Shown one piece after another: positions 30,801-42,800 of a DNA stretch of 64,000 nucleotides. This DNA is from Xiphophorus maculatus (lineage: Eukaryota; Chordata; Actinopteri; Cyprinodontiformes; Poeciliidae). Within the stretch, counting starts at the first letter, position 1. Each line of letters opens with the position of its first letter. The notes under the pieces were generated by a model, which searched no databases, was not told the origin of the DNA, and was given only the letters and a program-made list of their open reading frames with translations. The stretch lies in the NCBI RefSeq assembly GCF_002775205.1, contig NC_036460.1:22958751-23022750 (forward strand), read 5' to 3'. Both the position numbers and the translations under genes were made by a program.

Positions 30801-33800
30801 CAGAATTTGATACACTGAGCAGCTATTTTACAAAATGTCTGATTGTATTTCTTGGAGAAAATTGTTTTTTTTGTTTGTTTTTTTTTACTTATTTGTATTA
30901 GGATAATCAAAAAACATTTATGGTGGACAGCACGGTCATTATATTCACAGAACGATGCATACTACATGAGTTTAACGGGACCACATTAAATCTTAACCCA
31001 TACTGGTGTTTTAGAAAACGCAGATCAAATTTAGCACCAAGATAAACTTATGCCTTGTGTGAGTTTTCAAACTCTGTCTCGGTTGTTGAAATATCAAAAT
31101 TTTCTTCTCAAATGTTTATTATTACCAGACAATAATAGCCTGGCTCAAATCACCACTTTACAAAGTTTCTTTTTAGAATCATCATGTAAGCAGAAACATC
31201 AGAGTATAAAGATTTAGTGCGATCATTAAATAGGCTTGTGGCTTGTTCTGGAAAGAAACTCTCTTTTCTTTCCTGCGATCATTGATATGTTTTCAAAGGC
31301 TTTTATGATGCAATAACAGTAGAATATGTGGAAAACTTCTGTTTTAGGAGGGAAAAAATAGATTATTCGTGGGACTATGAATACTAATGAAAAATATGGG
31401 GAGCAACCAACCTCCTGCTCTCTCCGTTCTAATCAGTGTTTTCACTAGAAATTACTCAAAAACTGGAAAATGACCCAAAGTTGCGAAGTATGATTAAACT
31501 CTCCATGTTCCAAAGTTTCAGCCTCACTTGTTTTTATGTATGTCTTGGGTTTGCTGTGAAACATCTTTCATTTTGTACAAGAGGCAACTTAAAAAAAAAA
31601 AAAAAAAGGTATCATTTCAGGACCTTAAAGGTACAGCCTGGAGGATCTTGGTAGCTGCTAGCAAATAATATGAGTCGTAATTATCTGAATGCCGTCCACT
31701 TCACCTCGTTTGTCTTCATTGCAAACAAGAAAAAAAAAGCATGGTAGCCTTGTTTCAGTCAGCAACAAGTGGAGGAGGGGCAGCACTGCATTACTCTTAT
31801 GTCAAAAGGAAGAACCACTGACCTCTGGCACTTACTTTTAGACTTTTAATTGAAATGACTTCCAGTCAGTGGGATGGTATAGCAAAGATAAATAAACGTG
31901 GAACTGTAACTTTTTGAAACTTTGGCGCCACTTGACACCAGTATCAAGTCACATTACAGGAGCCATTGCAACTTTTTTTTTTTTTTTTGAGAGAAATAGA
32001 GAAAAATAAAATAAAAATAAAATATTTAAACTCAGGCTAAAAAGAAATATTTTGTCATGCATGGCTTCAAACGAACAAACTTAAAAGACAAATCAAACTA
32101 AATGGATCATGAGCAACAAAGCTGGCAGGACTGTAACCTGACGACAACCAAAACATTCGACAAACATTTGAGCATGAATGCGAACACATACACAAACATT
32201 TAGGGTCATGCCTCTCTCCGTTAAAAAAAAAAAAACAACTCTTTTTGTTCCCCTTCACAAAGCAAGCTGCTGATTGCAGAGCATCATCTTTCCTGGGAAG
32301 TCCGGATGGAGCGCTTAAGTCTCAGCAGCAGCAGCACCTGGAGCACAAAACCAGATGGGAACACAAAGCAGTCACAGCGTGTGTCTTTCTATATCTACGC
32401 CACACCAATCCCACGGCGCGCAGAGACACCCGATATCTATGGTCAAGGGATATTCTCCACCACTGTGACTGCATTCGATTTCCATTGTGATTCCTTTTCT
32501 GGGAGCTAAAATTAGCTTGGCATCAATGAGGATGCTCCAGTCCTTCCAATATACCACAAGTCCTGTGGGGCCATTAAAGGAAATCGTACTACTGTAAAGA
32601 CAACATCCTATGGGATAGAATAGAATAGAATAGAAAAGAAAAGAAAAGAAAGTGGCAGGAAATCAAAGAAAATAGAATTGCACAAGGATATAATTTGTGT
32701 AAAACAGAATGAAAAATAAGAGTAAAATACTCTACAGTAAGGGCAAAATTTCAAGATTAATGTTAACAGTTACTCAAAAAAAAAATCACACTCCCATCCA
32801 AAGAAATATGCAACTGGGTAAGTTCATTTAAAAAAATTTAAAAATGTGAATCATGGGCAGAATTAAAAGACAACAGACTAATAAATGACATTTTAAAAAA
32901 TTGTGCTGTCTCAGCACCTGATTGGAAACCTCTGAATTTATATAGCTTTCAATCAAAGTGGACAATGTATAAGCAGGGTTGGCTGTACTGGCATTTATAT
33001 GATCCCTGAAAGATGGCTCATTCAATCAGTCAAGTTTATTTGTATACACCCTGTTCCAAATTATTATGCAAGTGAAATTTTTCCAGATTTTCCTAAATGG
33101 TCAATGCAAATGACAATCAGTATAATTTTCAAGTCATGAACTATTACAGTATAAATCAAATTTTACTGAACAAAGCTCCCCATGAGAACAGTATTTTTTC
33201 CAAAATAAAAAACTCATAATGCACTGTTCCAAATTATTATGCACATCAGATTTTCTAAACATTTTATGGATTATAAATAACTGCAAACGGTCATTCTGTG
33301 AATGTGCAGCATTAAATGGTCACATGTACTAAAATCAAAAGCTACTTCAATCAAAAACATGTTAACAGACCGAATTACATGTTAACATAGGACCTTCTTT
33401 GATATCACCTTTGATATACTTTGCTGAGGTCATTTTTACACCTTCAGGGACTCTGAAGGTTCCGACCAATGATTCTCTCCACATGATTTCGGCCCAAAAA
33501 ATGACTCCACCACCTCCTTGCTGACGTCACAGCCGTGTTGGGATGTGGTGGCCGTCCACCACCAATCCACTACTGCGTCCATCTGGACCATCCAGGGTTG
33601 CACAGCAGTCATCAGTGAACAAGTCTGTTTGAAAATTAATCTTCATGTACAGCTGGGTCCACTGCCACCATTTCTGCTTGTGAGCTCTGGTTAGGGGCCC
33701 AATAGCAGGTTCATGCACCACAAGCCTCTGGAGGATCCTCCACCTTGAGGCTCCAGAGGCACCAGCAGCTTCAAATAACTGTTTGCTGCTTTGTAAGGGC

Positions 33801-36800
33801 ATTTTAACAGCTACTCTCTTAATCCGATAAATTTGTCTAACAGGAACCTTCCTCATTTTGCCTTTATCTGTACAAACCCATCTTTGTTCTGAATCAGCCA
33901 CAAATCTCTTCACAGTACAATAACGCTTCAGTTTTTGTTAAATATCTAATGTTTTCATACCTTGTCATATGGCTCTACACTATCTGATGACTTTCATCAG
34001 CAGAGATCCTTTCTCTTTCCCATATTGCTTGAAACCTGTGGCCTGCTTAATAATGTGGAACATCCTTCTTAAGTAGATTTCCTTTAATTGAGCTCATGAG
34101 ACAAACTAATCAACCAGCTCTCTGAAATTAATTATAGTGATTCAAAGAGCCCTGACACACAATACCATCTATAAATTTAACAGCACAACAAAAAATTTAA
34201 TCTTTATGACACTTAAATCCAATTTGCATAATCATTTGGAACACGGTGTACAGCACATTTCATCCACAAGGAGGTTCAAAGTGCTGTACCTCATAAAAAC
34301 ACAAAAATACCAAGTCATACAACATGCAGCCTCACTGTGGGATAATACTGGTCAAATGTTCAGCCACACCACAAACCCACATAATCAATGCTCTAAAAGT
34401 GCGACTATAAGAGGAACTTACTGCATATGATGTAATGTTTTTCCACCAACCTGAGCACGCATTTCTTTGTGAAAAAGAAATGATCTGGTTTTGGAATTAA
34501 ACCGATATGGTATTGATATTATCGATATTTTGGATCGATCTGCCCATCTCTAGTTTACAGGTTGCACTTTACTCTGTGTCTGCGCCAAGAAAAAACACAC
34601 CACCAGCCAATCAGAGTATTCCTTGCAAATACTGCATTCGCTTGAATAACTAACAACCAGACATTAACAAAATGGAAGATCTTAGGAAAACACAAGAACA
34701 TGTCATACAATAATACTTGAATATTGTACCTTAATTTTTAGCTAAACATAAAAATTCTCATCATTGTCTGTTTTAGCTAATATTTATTTTATATTACTTT
34801 TAAATGTGAACAGTGTTGCACAGTTTGTATTAACATCTGCATGTTGATTATTTAATTAGTATTTTACTGAAGTGAATGAAATTTCTTCTAATTTATTTAA
34901 GTTGTATATTTTTTTGTGTTTGCCTTTTTGAAGACTATAGTTGGTGTTACAGTAATGTCAATAATGTCTACCAATTGCATGTAGCATGAATGAGGTAGTC
35001 ATATTGTCAAATTTCCTTCAACTTTTAACATTTTTAACAAAAAGACACGATAGGTCCCCCAGCACCTTCACCACTGATTAGTAAGTTTTCTATAGAAAAC
35101 CCTGCATCACCCACTTGATAACGTCACAGTCATTTTTCTCCCCACATCTGTGGCAATAAAAGAAACTTGAGTCATTATCACTCTCTTTTGGCAAGAATCA
35201 GCCTGTTTTCAGACTTGAATCATCTTTGACCTTTGCAGATTTGGAGAGATTTCTTAGCCATCACCGCTCTTTCACTTGATCTGGATCCAGCTGGCTGCGG
35301 GTGCCGTCATCCAGTGACTCTACTTATTCCCACTTGTGTTTGGGACGGGACGTCACTGTTAACAGACTTTTGTGGCTCATGGCCTTTTGTAATGAGGAAT
35401 ATATGTGCTCTGGTTAACAAGGAAACAAACGCTAATTTGCATAAACAAAGTAAAGTTGGCCGTAGAAGCAGAACCTCTAGCAAGTAGGTTGTTAATTGCA
35501 GATAGGGTTTTGCATCTCTTGCTTTTTCTTTTCCCAGGCAGCTTTACTCTCCAGGTTTTTCTTATCTTGTTCTCAATTGACATTTCCCCAGAGGTCCATG
35601 TGCCATTGGATTTGGTTTGCTGGATTTTGGTTTTTCTTATCTTTATTTAGAAGGTAAAACTCAAACATATATCAATGCTTACATTAAGGATATTTAACAT
35701 CTGGAGTATATAGATTATAACAATGGTGAAAGGAGCTGTAGCAGGAAGCTACACATCCTTTCCTATATGAACACAGAATAACAAACTAATGTGCTTAAAT
35801 ACTGCATTTACGTTAGTTAGGTTACAAATAAGAAAAGCTTCCTGAGAATCTCTATCGATTCTTCCATTTCCAGGTCTCATAAATCTCTTCACCATAGATG
35901 CCTTTTCACGATCAGAAGGATCCGCAGATGTCATGTCTAGACTTTGCTTAGAAGTCAGATCATTTTCGGCTCTAAGTAAAACCTATAAATAGTTGAAGTA
36001 ATGTATTTCAGAAGTTGCTCTGTCAGTGAATACTCATTCTGAAACAGCAGTGCAGCATAATGGAGGTATTAAAGCTATTCTTATCTGTGTAATACTTTCC
36101 CTTTCCAGCCAGTGGAGTAGTTATTTAGTTTATGGATCGATATGAGCCTTCCTGACATTTTATCTTACGTACGCAGCGATCAATACAGTATGTCTGCTAA
36201 ATAAGTTAAGTATATATACACTAATGGAAACTTTTTATGAAGTTAAAGAAATAAGGTGATCAAGATTACCTAAAAATGCTACACTTCATATGTTTTTTCA
36301 TTTAATGGTGCTAGACGCTAGAAAAAGAAAGATCTGGAGCCATTTTTCCCAAAAAGGAAGTGGCACCAGGGAACACTTCATCGATCCTGGTATTGATTAC
36401 TGATTTATAGCCCAATGGGAGCTTTGTGGTTCTCATGGTAACATTTATTGGAAGTAATGAGAACAATCAAATCAAAAAGCTTGTAAGTTCTGATATTTGT
36501 TTTAATTTCATATAAAACACAAAAGCTGAGAACTTTGTAATGTCTAAATTGGTCAGAGCGATCTTGCTTTAAAGACCCTCTTGTGGGGAAAATAGACCTT
36601 CAGTGATCTACTGTTTATCGATTTTGACTTTTAAAGCATTACTTTGATAAATTTAACAAGCGGTGACCACATATTACCTCTGGTAATACATTTTTAAATA
36701 CGCCAATAACTCGAGTACAACAAATAATCAAAGGCTTCTTCCGGGAACAAACAAATTAAGTGCATTTTTCACAGATCCTCTCAAGTAATAAAATTCATCA

Positions 36801-39800
36801 CATCAACTTTTACTGCTCAATAACACTTTAGCGGGGCCAACAAGTGTAATGACACAATACACTATAAATCAAACAGAGGTGGTAGGTAAGATACGGAGAC
36901 AAGCCTGAGTAGTTGAACGTATATCAGACACAGCAGCTGTAGCTGACGGATAAAGCTTTATGCCAACAACTATCGCCACAACTGTCTTTTACCACTTCCT
37001 TGAACACAACATCCCTGGATGTGAAGTTTGACTTCGAAGTAAATCTTCCCCAAGTGAAAAAGCTCAACAAGATGACTTCTAGTTTCCACAAAGTAAACAA
37101 GGGTCTGCTGAAACCTGAACTCTAAAATCTGAAAATACTATTCACAGATGAGAACCAAAATAAATACGATAAATCTTCTCTCTGATCATATAATTATTAT
37201 TCTTCTTCCCTGCCAACGTTATGGTGAAAAAAGACATCATTTACTCTCTTTCCCTGCTTTTTTTCCTTCACTATTCTGCATCAGTATAGTGACAACACTG
37301 GCACAACTCTTCTCTCAGAGGCACAGCAGGTTACAAGAACTTGCTGTACGCATGCAAGGATAAACCGGAAACACACGGTTGTTTCATGGTTTTGTGGTTT
37401 GCTCTTGCTGTGTTCACTAGAGCAATAAATAAGGATGCAGCATTTAGCCTTCCTGTACATGTCAAGAGGAAAACTTGTTGTAATAAATTCAATGTGAGCA
37501 ACACAAAAACATCCCACTAGACTGAATCAGACATTTCCCCCCACCCTTTCCCTTTCCAGCATCTGTTGCGCTGTGAGCCAAACCAATGGGTGTTAATCAC
37601 CAGCTCTCATCTGTCTGGAAAAGGTTACTGTTGCTTGTACGTGCAGCATCAGGCTTCGCAGCGTGACTAGTGCGACTGCAAAGATTTACACGTACAAACA
37701 GGCACAGAAACCTCTAGAAATGTGTCCGGGCTCGGTATAAGAGTGATAAATTATTTAAAACATTACAAACGTGCTGGAAACGCAACTCTACACTCGATTT
37801 CCCGAAACAAGGACTTGTGGTCCCTAGCAAGTCCCGAAACCCGTCTGTGATTTTGTCGAAAGTCACATCGCAGTGTTTTGAAAAGACAACTTTCAACAAT
37901 CACAACCTATGCACAGCAAGCAAATCGGTACTAAAGGCTTTGCACATTATTTTGTTAGTCAAATCTAGGTTTTCGCCAGAGACTCAGCATTATTTTTTTC
38001 ACCATTTGATTTCACATTCAGACTGAGTGAGACGACATTATATCAGTTTGTGTTATGTGGCCCTTCCGGCTTGCTGTGCTCAGATTTCCTGTGCTCAAAC
38101 GCCTTTCACTGGGCAGAGAGCAGCTGCTAATCTAGATTTAAAATCTATTAAGTCCTGGTCAAGATCGGCCGAAATGATCAGAGTATGACGAGAACAGGAA
38201 AGCAACTACAATAAAAGTGTTGTTAAAATCAGAGTGGCCAAAAATTAAATCAACGGTATATCAATGACATAAAACACTTGCACTCAAAAGGCTGACAGAA
38301 AATCCTTGTAAAAAGCAGGAAATGAAGCAGGAAGCCATTCTTTGTTTTATCTGTACACCATCAACAGGAAACACACTGAACTGTATAAAGAGTTTAAATA
38401 TCAATGACTCATTAAAAAAAGAGCTAGCCCTGTAGCATAGCGTACGCTTAGATGTTTAGCTATAGTTATTCAAGACTGTGACTGTATGGGTAAAGTAAAA
38501 TACATATTAAGAAATAATTGTTAAAACTACCTTTGTCTTAGTTAAGCGTTGTCAGAACATTTTAATATCAAAAATAACTTGGAAAAATAACAAAAAAGCT
38601 ATAAAAATGCTGAATCATTTCCAAACTATCCAGACCAAGTTATTCTTACCCTCTTTAGATCCTGAGCAAACAATGACAAACCAGAGTCTTTAGGAAAGCT
38701 AAGTTTAGTTGTAGTTGCAACACTAGAGTGTACATGTGAGCAAGTAGGATCCTACTTACTCATTAACCCATGGACTCAAGGAGTTGCATAAATAGAACAT
38801 GAAGCAGGTTAAAAGACCTCAAAAAGCAACAAATGATTTTGATCCAAAGTAATTGAAACAGAGCTCTGATCCATCTGCCACTCTGGGAAGGATTAGACAT
38901 TTAAAAAGTGTTGGTTCTCCAACAAGCTACAATGAGAGCCAATTTTAACATTTGGGAAAACAAAAGCGGTGAATCTCCCCAAAAGTTAACAATTAATCGA
39001 AATGAATAGCGTTTGATCAATTGAAACATATTAGCAAAAGTAAAACAGAAAATAAGTGCACATGCTTAATTGCAGCTGCTTTCTTCAACAAGTTAACTCC
39101 ACCTTACAACTAAATATCTGTCATTGTCAGGAAGGCAGAGTTACGTGCGATATTGATATTTTGTATTTTATTTTTTTGTTGGCTGCACAGTGGCGCAGTT
39201 GGTAGCACTGTTGCCTTGCAGCAAGAAGGTCCTGGGTTCGATTCCCGGCCAGGGTCTTTCTGCATGGAGTTTGCATGTTCTCCCTGTGCATACGTGGGTT
39301 CTCTCCGGGTACTCCGGCTTCCTCCCACAGTCCAAAAACATGACTGTCAGGTTAATTGGTTTCTCTAAATTCTCCCTAGGTGTGAGTGTGTGTGTGCATG
39401 GTTATTTGTCCTGTATGTCTCTGTGTTGCCCTGCGACAGACTGGCGACCTGTCCAGGGTGAACCCCGCCTCTCGCCTGGAACGTAGCTGGGGATGGGCAC
39501 CAGCAACCCTCCCGACCTTAGGGACAAGGGTGAACAGAAAATGGATGGATGGATGGATATTTTATTTTTGCTGAAATTCAAATCAATAGAAGGCACAAAA
39601 ACACTCGGGACATTCCCAGATCCAAATCTCATTTGACACAAACGCCTCACTGCATTACTGAAATGCTTGCAGGCACCAAAGTTGGGGATTCCTGAATCTT
39701 ACTCAGACAGATGAGAATACTTTGTCATCACTGTTTATTTTCCCCTCTGGGTTTTTCGACAGTGATTTAGGTCAAATACCGTCATGAGCCAGAACTGAGT

Positions 39801-42800
39801 CAAGCATCCAGGCACAGACCACAAACGAGCATATGGCAAAAACATGAATCGTTTTTATTGCTTTTCGTAAACTAATTTATCACTAAAAAAGATGGCACCC
39901 ATGCAACAAAAGCAAACATTGTTTTACTATGAAACACATGTCTATGACGCATGTTACGCTCATTAGGCCAGCTAATGATTTGACCTCAGATTCCAACAAA
40001 AAGGAGAGCAACCTTCCACCCTGGTGGAGAGAGGCAGGACCAGTCCTCCAGGGTTTTCAGGTTAGGTCCACTCCCCTAGAATAGGAGCAAACGTGAAGCT
40101 TACTCCTCAAAACAAACTCGCACATTTGCGCCGCACTCTCAGACACACCTAAACACAACACAGCCGTTAAAGAGGCTTAAACTGTGCCTACAAGCACATT
40201 CCAAAACAGCTGCCATGCCCAAAAAGGCTTTTTCTATACAAGTGTGATGATAAAAGAACAAGAGTCAACAATGACAGAAGGGAATATATGAATATACCTG
40301 CTCTGATGTTACCACTTACAAGTGCAAAAGAACTGAAAGTATAACCACTTTTATGATTAAACCTTTTTTTAACTTGTTCTGACTGCAGTTTGGAGCTCTG
40401 GTGTTACAAGTTATTGCTTCACTTTTCTTTAAATAACTTTCTAGTTTTGCAGTTGTGACAAATTATGACTCAACGTTTGGACCCGGACCAGCAGCGGTTT
40501 AGACGGCCCTAAAATGTCATCTACAAAATGAATAGATTTTATAGATGAAACATGGAATCTTATAGGTTTACATAGTAATTTATATCACTGAGGTGCTTTA
40601 ATTTGCTAGATTGTTGTGATGACTAGTCGTCACATTTTTGAAAACAATGGCGCTCCACCCTGCCCTCCGACATAACTCAACCTGTGCTATATTTAAATGC
40701 GACATCTGTGGGCTTTAATTCACCGGGGGACAGTCAATGTTCCCAAAGGACCATGTGAGTTAGTGGGACTTCTGTTCTGTTGAGAGCTGGATCATTAAGT
40801 AAAATGAATAACTACAAAAAATGTAATAACACAGCTAGATGTAATAATCCTTCTAACAGAACCATGTAACACAGGCATGTCCAAAGTCCGGCCCGGGGGC
40901 CAATCACGGCCCGCGGTCAGATTTCATACGGCCCGCAGCTTCGGTCTTATAATGTATTATTTATGGCCCGCCTGCACTGTGAAACAGAATAAATAAATCA
41001 TAAAACTTGAAACTGTAATTCCTCCTTTCACCAAATGGTGGCAGCACCACTTTAATACTATCAGTCTCTGCCTCCGTGCAGCGAACCGCTCTCCACTCAT
41101 TTCTGCCATGGCCACTGCAAAGAAAACGAGGAAAGTTTACAGTGAGGGCCGCCGCTTTCAAGAGAGATGGGAATTATAACACTTCTTCACTGAAAATCAA
41201 GGCAATTGTGCTTGTCTAATTTGTGAGACGGTTGCCTTGTTTAAGGATTTCAATGTAAAGAGACACTACCAGACTAAACATGCTAACACATACAACAAGC
41301 TAACAGGAAGTGACCACGAAGTGACCGTGCTGAAAAAGTGAAGCAGCGATTCTTCACGCGGGCCTGTGAGTCAAAAGAAAATACCACCAAAGCAAGCTAC
41401 GAAGTTAATGTTAATAGCTAAACATGGCAAACCTTTTACTGAAGATACATTTATCAAAACTGTGTTATGAAAATGGTGGAGAACATTTTGCCCTGAGAAG
41501 AAGCAAGAATTTGAGAAAAATGTTTGCCTGGCAGTAACAGTGTGGCTCTGAGAGCTGAGGACATGAAACTGAGTGTTTTGAACGGCAACGTCTGTCACTA
41601 TCAGCAGTGAAGAGCCAAAAGAACATTTGTGCACCTGGATTTATGGCACTTATTTTTATTAAACTCTTGAGTAAGATTTGGTTATGAACCTGTAGATATA
41701 GTAAATGATGAGCAAAATTCACTTGTTTTAAGATTTAATAATAACAGACAACTTTGCATTACTTATAACTCCTGTTTAAAATGTTCTTGAGGCAAAGATA
41801 TTTTTAAACTCATGTAAATTTAAGGTATTTCATACAGTTTGTTCAATGTTATCTGACTCTCCAGATATGAAAGAAAGGCAGAATTTGTGTATTTAGAGTT
41901 GTTCTCATTTGCCTGAGTGGCTTATATTTGGTTATTTTGTCATTTGAAAAATAAAGATAATTGTGACAATGAAAATTGTTTTATAACAGTGTGTATTTGC
42001 ATTAAACTTTTGTAGTTAAAAAATGTACGAACAAACTATTGGCCCCCGGGCATCTTCACTTGATCAAATCTGGCCCTCTTTGCAAAAAGTTTGGACACCC
42101 CTGATGTAACATAACAGGCCATCCTAATAAGTTAGATTTTATCACATCTTATTATGAATACTAATAATTGGCAAAAACAGAAAAGCAATTATCAAATTCC
42201 TACATTTCACTATATGTTTAGTCAAACCAGATCTAATCCACGAGCCCAGAAATCTGGTCTCCAAAAACAGAGCCATCCTTCTTCAGAGAATCAATATTTA
42301 GAAGCAGCATTACGTAACCTTGGAGAAAAAGTTGCAATTTCTGTGACCTTTAGCACCGTGGGCCTATGTCAGCTATAAGTGCTATGCAACAAACTCGACA
42401 TTAACTGGAAAAGAAGACCATGGCCCACTTAGCAACAGATCAGTTCTTTTTCTTCCTAGCCCAGGTAAAACACCAGCAGCCCATGTCTAGGATTTATCTG
42501 GGAGTGATGACTCCACTCCCAGGAACTCTTGAAGACATTTTGCTCGACAGTCCTGTGAAGGCTGTGGTCGTCGTCGTTGCTGGTGCAGATTCCCGTACAA
42601 CACGTTTTTCTTCCACTCATTTTTTTTCTACGAAGATCCTTGGATACAGGACGCTGTGAACGACCAGCTTCTTTAGCAATAACCATTTCTGCTTCTGGTC
42701 CTCAAAGACGGGTCTGCTGCTCCTCACAGGCCTTAATAACTAAGAGAAGCCTTGTATACATAAGCGTACTCACAGATAAGTTGCTCAGTTGCTGTAATAT

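Larger units (their letters stand above)
33021..34420 (-). mobile_element. LINE 3' tail split by a Tc1-like insertion
   Basis: CAATCAGTCAAGTTTATTTG before 33047 and CAGCACATTTCATCCACAAG after 34250 are consecutive parts of one teleost LINE 3' tail, on the minus strand. The 1.2-kb Tc1-like element lies exactly between them. The far boundary is approximate. Confidence 0.65.

Noticed and set aside
33527..33913. Host gene of 128 codons
   Set aside because: The frame has Tc1 transposase motifs and lies between Tc1 terminal repeats.
39181..39560. tRNA gene, because of A-box and B-box motifs
   Set aside because: No tRNA cloverleaf continues from the head; it belongs to a SINE with body, tail and target duplication.
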